A DNA stretch of 64,000 nucleotides, from assembly GCF_030814995.1 (NCBI RefSeq), contig NZ_JAUSVX010000023.1, positions 1 through 64,000 of the forward strand, written 5' to 3'. The notes under the pieces were generated by a model. It was given only the letters and a program-made list of their open reading frames with translations, was not told the origin of the DNA and made no database searches. Shown one piece after another: positions 39,789 through 48,008 of this stretch (positions are counted from its first letter, which is position 1; every line of letters begins with the position of its first letter). Position numbers and translations under genes: made by a program. This stretch comes from Labrys wisconsinensis. Lineage in GTDB: Bacteria > Pseudomonadota > Alphaproteobacteria > Rhizobiales > Labraceae.

Positions 39789-39932
39789 GATCCGCCGCTC
39801 CCGGCCCGCCCGGGGGACGGCATGAGGCAAGACCGCCCGCGGGCGGACAGAACGGGCTCAGGTGAGCTCAGGGAAACGGTCCGGCAGGCAGCGCAACGAC
39901 CGCGCCGGGCCATCACCAACGGAGGAAAGCAC

Positions 39933-40871
39933 ATGTCGCATCGTCGTACCGTCCTGCTCGCGGCCGTGGCCGCCGCCGCGCTGGTCGCCGCGCCCGGGCT
40001 CGGGCAGGCCAAGGAGGCCAAGAAGATCGGCCTCGCCGTCGCCAACCTGCAGGCCAACTTCTTCAACCAGATCAAGCAGTCCGTGGAAGCCTACGGCAAG
40101 GAGAAGGGCCTGGAGGTGATCACCGTCGACGCCAAGGGTGACGCCGCCACCCAGGTCAGCCAGGTGCAGGACCTGATCACCCAGAACATCGACGCGCTGA
40201 TCTACATCCCCGCCGGCGCCACCGCCGCCGCCGTGCCGGTCAAGGCCGCCAAGGCCGCCGGCATCCCGGTGATCAACGTCGACCGCAACGCCGACGGCGC
40301 CCCGGGCGACACCTTCATCGCCACCGACAGCGTCGCCTCGGCCAAGCAGGTCGGCGAATGGGTGTGCAAGCAGACCGGCGGCACCGGCAAGGTCGCCATC
40401 ATCCACGGCCAGAAGGGCACCACGCCCGAGGTCGACCGCACCAAGGGCTGGGGCGAGATGAACGCGGCCTGCCCGGGCCTCAAGACCGTCGCCGAGCAGT
40501 GGAGCCAGATGTGGGCCCAGGACGAGGGCTTCAAGATCGCCCAGGACTTCCTGCAGGCCGATCCCACCATCACCGTGATCTGGGGCCAGGCCGACGCGCT
40601 GGCGCTCGGCGCGGCGCAGGCGGTGAAGGTCGCCAATCCCGACCATAAGATCCTGGTCGCCGGCTTCGACGGCGACACCGCGGCGCTGGTCGCCCTCAAG
40701 AACGGGGTGTTCGACGTGACCGCCACACAGAAGACCCAGGCCATGGGGCGCCTCGCCGTGGATTCGGCCATCGCCCTGGTCGCCGGCAAGGACGTCCCGG
40801 CCCTGCAGCTGCAGACCGCGACGCTGACGACGAAGGAGAACGTCGAGCCCTTCATCGAGAACCACCCCTGA
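39933..40871 (+). CDS. Ribose-type sugar ABC transporter substrate-binding protein (block A)
   Basis: RbsB-family periplasmic receptor, 312 residues, with a Sec signal (HRRTVLLAAVAAAALVAAP, cut near GQAKE). The mature part has GLAVANLQANFFNQIKQSV, the hinge motif VINVDRNADGAPGD and ILVAGFDGDTAALVAL. The ligand is unknown, but the linked kinase and SDRs suggest a sugar or polyol. GGAGGAAAG precedes the ATG at 39933; an in-frame extension to 39822 lacks a signal peptide. The gene is followed by a cluster of hairpins (40890-41000). Confidence 0.92.
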   Translation: MSHRRTVLLAAVAAAALVAAPGLGQAKEAKKIGLAVANLQANFFNQIKQSVEAYGKEKGLEVITVDAKGDAATQVSQVQDLITQNIDALIYIPAGATAAAVPVKAAKAAGIPVINVDRNADGAPGDTFIATDSVASAKQVGEWVCKQTGGTGKVAIIHGQKGTTPEVDRTKGWGEMNAACPGLKTVAEQWSQMWAQDEGFKIAQDFLQADPTITVIWGQADALALGAAQAVKVANPDHKILVAGFDGDTAALVALKNGVFDVTATQKTQAMGRLAVDSAIALVAGKDVPALQLQTATLTTKENVEPFIENHP

Positions 40872-41207
40872 AGGTCTGGACGACGGCTTGTCGCGTTAGA
40901 CGCGACGCCGGCCAATCCCCTCCCCCTAGCAAGTCGGATGTTTCCGACTTGCCTCGCTGAGTGGTCGATCTCGGGAACACCCGAGATCGACGGGGAGGGG
41001 TGAGGGGTGGGGGTCCATCAGGATTAAGCACGACGCCGGTCGAAGGGCCTTGTGACGGGATTTCCATCCGTCGAGGCGGACGTCACGACCCCACCTCGTA
41101 CTCCTCCCCGCAAGGGGGAGGAGAGCGGCTGGCGTCGCGCCCGAAGCATCAATCGCCGGTTGGGTCTAACCTGCCTCAACCGTCGCTCTTCAAGACAGGA
41201 TACGCCC
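40872..41207. repeat. Composite hairpin element after the block A binding-protein gene
   Basis: GTCGCGT/ACGCGAC (40890-40906) is a first hairpin. CCCCTCCCC (40917-40925) pairs with GGGGAGGGG (40992-41000) and encloses two perfect hairpins: CAAGTCGGA/TCCGACTTG (40930-40951) and GTCGATCTCGGG/CCCGAGATCGAC (40964-40991). As RNA this would be a three-way junction. TGAGGGGTGGGGGTCCATCAGGA follows, in part; an inverted unit with CTCCTCCCCGCAAGGGGGAGGAG lies at about 41100-41124. Related elements are at 49800-49950 and 62925-63115. Confidence 0.75.
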
Positions 41208-42716
41208 ATGTCCGTCCCGCCTGCCGCGACCGGAAACGCCCCGACGGGCCTTTCCATCCGCGGCATCAAGAAATCCTTCGGCGACGTCGACGTGCTGTTC
41301 GGCATCGACCTCGACGTTCGGCCGGGCGAGGTGGTGGCGCTCCTGGGCGAGAACGGCGCCGGCAAGTCGACGCTCTCCGGCATCATCGCCGGCGCGGTGC
41401 GCCCCTCCGCCGGCACGATGACCTGGAACGGCGCGCCCTATGCGCCGCACCAGCCGGGCGACGCCATCGCCGCCGGCATCGGCATGATCCACCAGGAGAT
41501 GCGCCTCCTGCCGCACCTCTCCATCGCCGAGAACGTCTTCGTCGGCCGGCTGCCGCTGAAGGGCGGGCGGATCGATCGCGACACCATGAACCGGCTCGCC
41601 AGCGCGCAGTTGCGCCGGCTCGGCCTCGACGTCCCGCCCACCCGGCTGGTCGGCACCCTGACCATCGCCGCCCAGCAGCAGGTCGAGATCGCCAAGGCGC
41701 TGGTGCTGCAGGCCAAGCTCCTGATCCTCGACGAGCCGACGGCAGCCCTCGGCGGGCACGAGACCGACCTCCTGTTCGAGCAGATCAACCGCCTCAAGGC
41801 CGAAGGCTATTCGTTCATCTACATCTCGCACCGGCTGGAGGAGATCGCCCGCATCGCCGACCGCGTCGTCGTGCTGCGCGACGGCCATCTCGTCGCCACC
41901 CACGACACGGCGCAGCTGCCGGTCCGCACCTTCGTCGAGGCCATGGTCGGGCGCAGCGTCGAGCGCATGTTCCCCGACCTGCCCGCCCCCGGCGGCGACG
42001 TCGTCCTGGAGGTGCGCGGCCTGACCTCCGCCCATGGCGCCTTCCGCGATGTCGGCTTCGAGGTGCGCAAGGGCGAGATCCTCGGCTTCGCCGGCCTGAT
42101 CGGCGCCGGCCGCACCGAGGTGATGCGCGCCATTTCCGGCGCCGACCCGCGCCGCGCCGGCGAGATCCTCGTCGACGGCAAGCCGGTGGCGATGAGAAGC
42201 CCGGCCGACAGCATCGAGGCCGGCATGGTGCTGGTGCCGGAGGACCGCAAGGCGCAGGGCGCCATCCTCGACCATTCCATCGCCGAGAATCTCTGCCTGC
42301 CCAACCTCGACACGGTCGCGCCTGACGGCTGGGTGCGGCCGGCCCGGGTGCTCGCCTTCGCCCGCGAGGGCATCCGCAAGCTCGGCGTCAAGGGCGTGCC
42401 GGACCAGGCGATCCGCAACCTTTCCGGCGGCAACCAGCAGAAGGCGATCATCGCCAAGTGGATCGCCCGCAGCCCGAAAGTGTTCATCCTGGACGAGCCG
42501 ACCCGCGGCATCGACGTCGGCGCCCGCGCGGCGATCTACGACGTCATCGCCGACCTCGCCCGGGCCGGCATGGCGGTCATCGTGGTGAGCTCGGATCTGG
42601 AGGAAGTGCTGGGCCTGTCCCACCGCGTCGTGGTGATGAGCCGCGGGCGGCAGATGGGCATCCTGCCGAAGGAGAAGGCGACCAGCGTCGCCGTGATGGA
42701 GCTGGCCACGGCGTGA
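41208..42716 (+). CDS. Ribose-type sugar ABC transporter ATPase with two nucleotide-binding domains (block A)
   Basis: RbsA-family protein, 502 residues, with two fused ATPase domains. Domain 1 has Walker A GENGAGKST, a degenerate signature (LTIAAQQQVEIAKAL) and Walker B LLILDEPTAALG. Domain 2 has a degenerate Walker A (GLIGAGRTEV) but a canonical signature LSGGNQQKAIIAKW and Walker B VFILDEPTRGIDVG. This asymmetry is usual in the family. The ATG at 41208 (MSVPPAATG) follows the repeat element, which separates the ATPase from the binding-protein gene by 336 nt; it may have its own promoter. Confidence 0.92.
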   Translation: MSVPPAATGNAPTGLSIRGIKKSFGDVDVLFGIDLDVRPGEVVALLGENGAGKSTLSGIIAGAVRPSAGTMTWNGAPYAPHQPGDAIAAGIGMIHQEMRLLPHLSIAENVFVGRLPLKGGRIDRDTMNRLASAQLRRLGLDVPPTRLVGTLTIAAQQQVEIAKALVLQAKLLILDEPTAALGGHETDLLFEQINRLKAEGYSFIYISHRLEEIARIADRVVVLRDGHLVATHDTAQLPVRTFVEAMVGRSVERMFPDLPAPGGDVVLEVRGLTSAHGAFRDVGFEVRKGEILGFAGLIGAGRTEVMRAISGADPRRAGEILVDGKPVAMRSPADSIEAGMVLVPEDRKAQGAILDHSIAENLCLPNLDTVAPDGWVRPARVLAFAREGIRKLGVKGVPDQAIRNLSGGNQQKAIIAKWIARSPKVFILDEPTRGIDVGARAAIYDVIADLARAGMAVIVVSSDLEEVLGLSHRVVVMSRGRQMGILPKEKATSVAVMELATA

Positions 42717-43016
42717 GCAGGGCCATGCAGACGAACCTCGACGCATTCCGAGGCAGACCTGCCGGCCGGCACGGCACCAGCGTTGCCGGGAGAATATCTC
42801 GCGTCGCGATCGCGTGGATGGCCGGGACAAGCCCGGCCATGACGGTCGCGGGTGTCGCGACCGTTGCCATCCCTCGCGCAACCGTTCCGTCATGGCCGGG
42901 CTTGTCCCGGCCATCCACGCGCACACAGGCGGCGCAGAATGAGGCACCGCCATGATCGTGGCCGGCCGCCGATACGCGCTGAACCGAACCGGCATCGTTC
43001 GACAGGAGAGCAGCCC
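42717..43016. repeat. Intergenic region with BIME-like repeat, copy 4
   Basis: Units CGCGTGGATGGCCGGG-ACAAG-CCCGGCCATGACGG (from 42811, written here in parts) and the inverse ending CCCGGCCATCCACGCG (to about 42921) form a perfect inverted pair about 45 nt apart. The repeat lies between the ATPase gene and the first SDR. A GACAGGAGAG ribosome-binding region ends the gap. No gene is seen. Confidence 0.85.
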
Positions 43017-43778
43017 ATGACCCTCTTCCGCCTCGACGGCAAGGTCGCCTTCGTCACCGGCGCGGGCAGCGGCATCGGCCAGGGCATTGCCGTCGGCCTC
43101 GCCGAGGCCGGCGCCGACGTCGCCTGCTTCGGCCGCTCCGAGGCCGGCCTGGCCGAGACGGCGGAGCGCATCGCGGCGCTCGGCCGCAAGGCGCTGGTGC
43201 TGACCGGCGACGTCACGGACGCCGCCCGGCTCGCCGCCGCGGTCGGGGAGACGGAGCGCGCGCTCGGCCCGCTCGAGCTTGCGGTCAATTCCGCCGGCGT
43301 CGCCGCGGCTACCCCGGCCGAGGCGATGGCGCAGGCCGACTTCCAGCGCATCATCGACATCAACCTGACCGGCACGTTCCTGAGCTGCCAGGCACAGGCG
43401 CAGGTGATGCTGCCGCGCCGGCGCGGCGCCATCGTCAACATCGCCTCGATGTCCGGCACCATCGTCAACCGCGGCCTGACCCAGGTGCACTACAACGCCT
43501 CCAAGGCGGCGGTGATCCACCTGACCAAGAGCCTCGCCATGGAATGGGCGGACCGCAACATCCGCGTCAACGTCATCAGCCCCGGCTACACCCTGACGCC
43601 GATGAACCGGCGGCCGGAAGTGGCCGAGCAGGTCAAGCAGTTCGAAGCCGACACGCCGATGGGCCGCATGGCCAGCGTCGAGGAGATGGTCGGCCCCGCC
43701 GTCTTCCTGCTCAGCCAGGCCTCGTCCTTCTGCACCGGCATCGACCTCCTGGTCGACGGCGGCTTCTCCTGCTGGTGA
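43017..43778 (+). CDS. SDR oxidoreductase (polyol/sugar dehydrogenase-like), block A
   Basis: Classical short-chain dehydrogenase, 253 residues. The cofactor motif TGAGSGIG is at about 15-22, NSAGV near 90, the catalytic Ser in NIASMSGT and Tyr-Lys in YNASK. The C-terminus VDGGFSCW resembles arabinitol/mannitol and threitol dehydrogenases, which suggests a polyol substrate. The ATG at 43017 has GGAGAG upstream. It is followed 41 nt later by a second SDR, which may perform a successive oxidation. Confidence 0.85.
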   Translation: MTLFRLDGKVAFVTGAGSGIGQGIAVGLAEAGADVACFGRSEAGLAETAERIAALGRKALVLTGDVTDAARLAAAVGETERALGPLELAVNSAGVAAATPAEAMAQADFQRIIDINLTGTFLSCQAQAQVMLPRRRGAIVNIASMSGTIVNRGLTQVHYNASKAAVIHLTKSLAMEWADRNIRVNVISPGYTLTPMNRRPEVAEQVKQFEADTPMGRMASVEEMVGPAVFLLSQASSFCTGIDLLVDGGFSCW

Positions 43779-43819
43779 CGCCGCCGTCCGACCCCATTGT
43801 CCCGAGAAGGAACCGATCC

Positions 43820-44602
43820 ATGACCCGCTTCGCCGGAAAGACCGCCGTCGTCACAGGCGCCAGCCGCGGCATTGGCCTCGCCATCGCCGAGCGCTTCGCC
43901 TCCGAGGGCGCCAGCGTGCTGCTCAGCGCCAACGAGGAGCGCGTGCACGAAGCGGTCGAAGGCCTGAAGGCCAAGGGCTGGGCGGCGGCCGGCTTCGTCG
44001 GTGACGTCACCGATGCCGCCTCGGTCAAGGCGCTCTACGATGCGGCGGAGCAGCAGTTCGGCCGCGTCGACATCTCGGTGCAGAACGCCGGCGTCATCAC
44101 CATCGCCCGCATCGAGGCGATGACCGAGGCCGAGTGGGACAAGGTGATGGACGTCAACACCAAGGGCGTCTTCCTGTGCTGCCAGGAGGCCATCCGCCGC
44201 ATCCGCAAGCACGGCGGCGGCGGCCGGCTGATCAACACCGCCTCCGGCCAGGCCCGGCAAGGCTTCATCTTCACCCCGCACTACGCCGCCTCGAAGTTCG
44301 GCGTCGTCGGCATCACCCAGAGCCTCGCCAAGGAAGTGGCCAAGGAAGGCATCACCGTCAACGCCTTCTGCCCCGGCATCATCGGCACCGAGATGTGGGC
44401 CTATAACGACAGCGCCTGGGGCAAGCTGCTCGGCGACTACAAGCCCGGCGAGCTGATGGCCGAATGGGTGCGCGGCATCCCGATGGGCCGCGCCGGCACC
44501 GGCGCCGAGGTCGCCGCGCTGGTGGCTTTCCTGGCGAGCGCCGATGCAGCGTACATCACGGGGCAGACGGTGAATGTGGATGGCGGGCTGATCATGTCGT
44601 GA
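43820..44602 (+). CDS. SDR oxidoreductase, sorbitol dehydrogenase-like, block A
   Basis: Short-chain dehydrogenase of 260 residues. TGASRGIG, NTASGQAR (catalytic Ser) and YAASK are intact. The segment CPGIIGTEMWAYNDSAWGKLL followed by GELMAEWVRGIPMGR resembles sorbitol/L-iditol 2-dehydrogenases of the SDR type, and the end NVDGGLIMS agrees. AGAAGGAACCG precedes the ATG at 43820. It is last in block A and followed by a BIME-like repeat. Confidence 0.85.
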   Translation: MTRFAGKTAVVTGASRGIGLAIAERFASEGASVLLSANEERVHEAVEGLKAKGWAAAGFVGDVTDAASVKALYDAAEQQFGRVDISVQNAGVITIARIEAMTEAEWDKVMDVNTKGVFLCCQEAIRRIRKHGGGGRLINTASGQARQGFIFTPHYAASKFGVVGITQSLAKEVAKEGITVNAFCPGIIGTEMWAYNDSAWGKLLGDYKPGELMAEWVRGIPMGRAGTGAEVAALVAFLASADAAYITGQTVNVDGGLIMS

Positions 44603-44669
44603 GGGGGTGGCGGCGAGGTCACACGCCGGAATCGCCGCGACAGTTGCGCTGAACAATGATGCCGCCGCG

Positions 44670-44785
44670 TTCGCGTAGATGGCCGGGTCAAGCCCGGCCA
44701 TGACGGTGGCGGGTGGTGCGACCCTTGCCGTCCTTGCTGCAACCCTCATGGCCGGGCTTGACCCGGCCATCCACGCGACCACTGT
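44670..44785. repeat. BIME-like paired palindromic repeat, copy 5
   Basis: TTCGCGTAGATGGCCGGG-TCAAG-CCCGGCCATGACGG (about 44670-44705, given in parts) faces ATGGCCGGG-CTTGA-CCCGGCCAT (about 44748-44770), which continues CCACGCGACC. It lies between convergent SDR genes. The ends match copies 3 and 4. Confidence 0.85.
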
Positions 44786-44823
44786 CAATGCCGGAAGATC
44801 AAGTCGACGCGCCGGCGCAGATC

Positions 44824-45594
44824 CTACCCCGCCAACGCCCGCAACCCCGCCGCCTCCCGGAACGCCGCATCCCTGATGTCCACCTCGCCGCCGGCGAAGG
44901 CATCGCCCGCCGGGGTGCACAGGAAGGCGATCGCCGCGGCCGGCTCCTCGACGGCGGCCAGGGACTCGCGCGGGATCCGGCTCACCGGGTTGATGCCGGA
45001 GGCGCGGATCTCGGCCTGCATGCCGGTATCGACCACGCCCGGCGCGAAGCCGAAGGCGAGGATTCCCTGCCCGGCATAGTCCGTCGCCAGGGAACGCGTC
45101 AGCATGGTCAGGCCCGCCTTGGCGCAGCAATAGGCGCTCCAGCCCTCCAGCGGCTTGTGCGCCGCGCCGGAGGACAGGTTGACGATCCGCCCCCCGCCCC
45201 GCGCCAGCATCCCCGGCAGCACGGCGCGGGCGGCCAGCGCCGCGCCGGTCAGCGTCGTGGCGATCCCCGCCGCCCAGGCCTCGGCCTCGACCGCGTGCAG
45301 CGGGCCGATCGGGGCGATCACGCCGGCATTGTTGACCAGGATGGTGGGATCGCCCGCCCGCTCGCGGGCCTGAGCGACCATGGCCGCGATCCCGCCGGCA
45401 TCGCCGACGTCGCAGGCCAGCGCCAGGCCCCGGCCGCCGGGCAGCGCCGCCGCCACCCGCTCCGCGTCTTCGAGCCGGCGCGCGGTGACCACCACCCGCG
45501 CGCCCGCCCGTGCCAGGGCCCCCGCCGTGGCAGCGCCGATGCCGCGCCCCGCGCCGGTGACGACGGCGACCTCCCCGTCGAGCCCGGCGCTCAT
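44824..45594 (-). CDS. SDR oxidoreductase, last gene of block B operon
   Basis: Short-chain dehydrogenase of 256 residues with TGAGRGIG, NNAGV, NLSSGAAH and YCCAK (Tyr-x-x-x-Lys kept). The C-terminal part departs from typical family members: no GG-rich VDGG motif, but VDIRDAAFREAAG. The ATG at 45594 overlaps the stop of the decarboxylase-like gene by 4 nt, so they are translationally coupled. The substrate is unknown. Confidence 0.83.
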   Translation of the reverse strand: MSAGLDGEVAVVTGAGRGIGAATAGALARAGARVVVTARRLEDAERVAAALPGGRGLALACDVGDAGGIAAMVAQARERAGDPTILVNNAGVIAPIGPLHAVEAEAWAAGIATTLTGAALAARAVLPGMLARGGGRIVNLSSGAAHKPLEGWSAYCCAKAGLTMLTRSLATDYAGQGILAFGFAPGVVDTGMQAEIRASGINPVSRIPRESLAAVEEPAAAIAFLCTPAGDAFAGGEVDIRDAAFREAAGLRALAG

Positions 45595-46409
45595 GGCGTT
45601 CTCCCTGCTTCGGCGAGATAATCGTGCACGATCCGGCCCGGGACCAGGGTGAAGTCGGCGCGCCAATGCAGGCCGTCGAGCATGTCGATGACCGGCAGGC
45701 GGTGCACCGGCACCTGCGCATGCGGCCGGAGCTCCACCGTGCAGGGCCCGCCCCAGCATTCGTGCACCGTCACATCGGCGAGGCGCCGCGCCGTGAGCTG
45801 GCGGATGGCGGGCCGGCCGTCGATATGGTCGATCGCCTTGAGGTTGATGTTCTCGGCGAAGTCGAAATGCGCGGTCAGGCTGGCGAGCGTGTCGCGCCGC
45901 TGCTTATACGCCATGGTGCCGGTGAGGATGTCGATGCCGTTGCGGGCGACGAGGCCGACCACGAGGTCGCCGCGCAGCTCCAGCTTCGGCTCGCCCAGCT
46001 TCTTGGGTTGGCCGTGCACCTCGCGGCCATGCACCACGCCGACATCCGACCCGAGCACGAGATAGGGCGAATAGGAGCCGGCGACATCGGTACCCGGCAG
46101 GCGGCAGCCGACCGAGACGTTGCTCTCGAAATAGGGGCCGAGCCAGTCGGTGTCGGTCATCCGGTAGATATGGGCGAGCACCACGTCGCTCGCCGGCTCC
46201 AGCGGCGGCGGCAGGATGCGGGCGACGGCCGCCTCGCTGGTACGCCAGGCCAGCGTCAGCACCTCGACATTGCGGAAGGCGAAGGGGAAGGGCGGCACCG
46301 TCGGCGCGTCCCAGGGCGTGGAGAAGCCGGGCAGGAGGATGTCCTTCACCGTCAGCCGGTCGAGGCCGCCGCGTCTCAGGTCCTTGCCGGTGCCGTCGGG
46401 CTCAGCCAT
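45591..46409 (-). CDS. Acetoacetate decarboxylase-like superfamily protein
   Basis: Product of 272 residues of the ADC fold. The active-site segment GREVHGQPKKLGEP keeps the two adjacent lysines (K136 and K137); in acetoacetate decarboxylase the first makes the Schiff base. Distant members catalyse aldol-dehydration or other beta-keto chemistry, so decarboxylation of a 3-keto acid sugar derivative is only one possibility. It sits between two SDR genes, overlapping them by 4 and 8 nt. An oxidation next to a carboxylate followed by decarboxylation would be logical. Confidence 0.85.
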   Translation of the reverse strand: MAEPDGTGKDLRRGGLDRLTVKDILLPGFSTPWDAPTVPPFPFAFRNVEVLTLAWRTSEAAVARILPPPLEPASDVVLAHIYRMTDTDWLGPYFESNVSVGCRLPGTDVAGSYSPYLVLGSDVGVVHGREVHGQPKKLGEPKLELRGDLVVGLVARNGIDILTGTMAYKQRRDTLASLTAHFDFAENINLKAIDHIDGRPAIRQLTARRLADVTVHECWGGPCTVELRPHAQVPVHRLPVIDMLDGLHWRADFTLVPGRIVHDYLAEAGRTP

Positions 46410-47199
46410 GGTCCGGCTCCGTGAAGCGCGCTTCCGTCGGCGGCGCGAGGCCGTAGCCGACGAAGCCGCCGGTGACGTTGATCATCTCGCCGGTGACGAA
46501 GGAGGCGGCCGGCGACACGACATAGGCGACCGCCGCCGCCACGTCGGCCGGCCGGCACCAGCGGCCGACGGGAATCGTCTTCAGCACCTGCGCCTCGAAC
46601 GCGTCCCAGGTGAGGCCGAGCTTGTCGGCCTTCTCGCGGAACTGCTTCTCCATGCCGGTACCGGGCCCGACATGGCCGGGCGCCACGGCGTTGACGGTGA
46701 CGCCATAGGCGGCGAGCTCGACGGCGAGGCACTGGGTCAGGCCCCAGAGCGCGTTCTTGGAGGCGATATAGGCGGAGGAGTAGGGATTGCCGAAGCCGAG
46801 CCGGGTGACGATGTTGACGATCCGGCCGCTCCGCGCCCGCATCATCGCCCGCGCAGCGGCGCGGCAGGTCAGGAACGGGCCGCGCGCGTTGACGCGCTGG
46901 ATGCGGTCCCACTCCTCCGGCTCGGTGTCGACCACCAGCTTCTGCAGGTGGATGCCGGCGCAATTGACCAGCACGGCGAGGTCGTGCCGCTCGGCCACGC
47001 CGCCGATGCCGGCCTGGACCGAGGCCTCGTCGGTGACGTCGAGGGCGAGCCCCTCGCCGCCGAGCCCGGCCGCGACCGCCTGCGCCGCCGCGCCGTCGCG
47101 GTCGGCGACCACGACGTGATAGCCGTCTGCCGCCAGCCGTCGCGAAATCTCCGCGCCGATGCCGCCGGCGCCGCCGGTGATGAGCGCCGTGCCGCTCAT
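46402..47199 (-). CDS. SDR oxidoreductase with Ser-to-Thr change at the catalytic position, block B
   Basis: Product of 265 residues with TGGAGGIG, NCAGI and YIASK. Where other members have a catalytic Ser (NIAS or NLSS), this protein reads NIVTRLGFG, giving Thr, although further Ser residues follow in NPYSSAYIASK. The C-terminal NVTGGFVGYGL is otherwise normal. Overlaps of 8 nt with the decarboxylase-like gene and 4 nt with the isomerase gene indicate one operon. It might be a less active or altered-specificity enzyme. Confidence 0.83.
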   Translation of the reverse strand: MSGTALITGGAGGIGAEISRRLAADGYHVVVADRDGAAAQAVAAGLGGEGLALDVTDEASVQAGIGGVAERHDLAVLVNCAGIHLQKLVVDTEPEEWDRIQRVNARGPFLTCRAAARAMMRARSGRIVNIVTRLGFGNPYSSAYIASKNALWGLTQCLAVELAAYGVTVNAVAPGHVGPGTGMEKQFREKADKLGLTWDAFEAQVLKTIPVGRWCRPADVAAAVAYVVSPAASFVTGEMINVTGGFVGYGLAPPTEARFTEPDHG

Positions 47200-48008
47200 G
47201 CCAGCCAGGCCCTGATCTGGTCGCGCAGCTGAATCGTCTCGGTCAGCACGTCGTCGTAGAGCGTTCCCATATAATCCTGATGCACATATTCCAGGGATAG
47301 ATAGCCGGCATAGTTTGCCGCCTTCAACGTGGCGAGCTGCGCCGCCATGTTGATCGTGCCCTCATGGCCCTTGGTCTGCAGCGCGCCCGGCTTGCCCTGG
47401 CGCACATGCATGTGCGCGGCATGGGGCGCCAGAACGTCGATCTCGTCCTGCCGCCAGCCGAGGCAGACGAAATGGGCATAGTCGAGCGTCAGCTTCAGCC
47501 CGGGCACGCGCTCGATCAATTCGAGCGCCAGCGCCGGGCTTTCGAGATAGGAATGCACATGCGGCTCGACCGTGAGCGTCACCCCGGCCTCGGCCGCGAT
47601 CGGCAGCAGCCGGTTGAGGCTCGCCGCGGACTGCGCCAGCGCCTGCGCCCGGCCCTGCCCCGGATTGACCACGCCCGGCAGCACGAACACCGTCGGGATG
47701 CCGGCCGCGCGGCAGAAGCGCGCGACCTGGCGGAAATCCGCGACATTGGCGTCGAGATGCCCGGCATCGGCGAGGTTGCGGGCCGCCAGGCTGTCGCCGA
47801 AGAGGTGGTAGAAGCTCGGCACGGTGACGCCGAGCCGCCGCACCCGCTCGGCCGCCTTGTCGGGGTCGGCCAGCAGCGCCGCCTTGTCGAGGGCCGGCCC
47901 GTAGAAATAGCCGAGGTCGAGGGCGCCGATGCCGAGCACATGGGCGATCCCGGCGGCCTCCTCCAGGCTGCAGGCCCGCAGCGACCAGGATGTCAGCGAC
48001 AACTTCAT
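47196..48008 (-). CDS. Sugar phosphate isomerase/epimerase-like TIM-barrel protein
   Basis: Xylose-isomerase-like / AP endonuclease 2 fold, 270 residues. The metal-binding set looks complete: Glu in LTVEPHVHSY, Asp/His in LTLDYAHFVC, His in HMHVRQG and Glu in LSLEYVHQD. Family members include tagatose 3-epimerase, hydroxypyruvate isomerase and inosose dehydratase or isomerase. Pairing with a Gfo/Idh dehydrogenase, as here, is common in inositol and 3-keto-sugar pathways. The ATG at 48008 overlaps the Gfo/Idh stop by 4 nt. Confidence 0.87.
   Translation of the reverse strand: MKLSLTSWSLRACSLEEAAGIAHVLGIGALDLGYFYGPALDKAALLADPDKAAERVRRLGVTVPSFYHLFGDSLAARNLADAGHLDANVADFRQVARFCRAAGIPTVFVLPGVVNPGQGRAQALAQSAASLNRLLPIAAEAGVTLTVEPHVHSYLESPALALELIERVPGLKLTLDYAHFVCLGWRQDEIDVLAPHAAHMHVRQGKPGALQTKGHEGTINMAAQLATLKAANYAGYLSLEYVHQDYMGTLYDDVLTETIQLRDQIRAWLA

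Noticed and set aside
37450-44785. Paired palindromes considered as CRISPR repeats or attachment sites
   Set aside because: Units occur in inverted pairs at scattered intergenic sites, not in regular arrays, and no integrase or cas gene is present.
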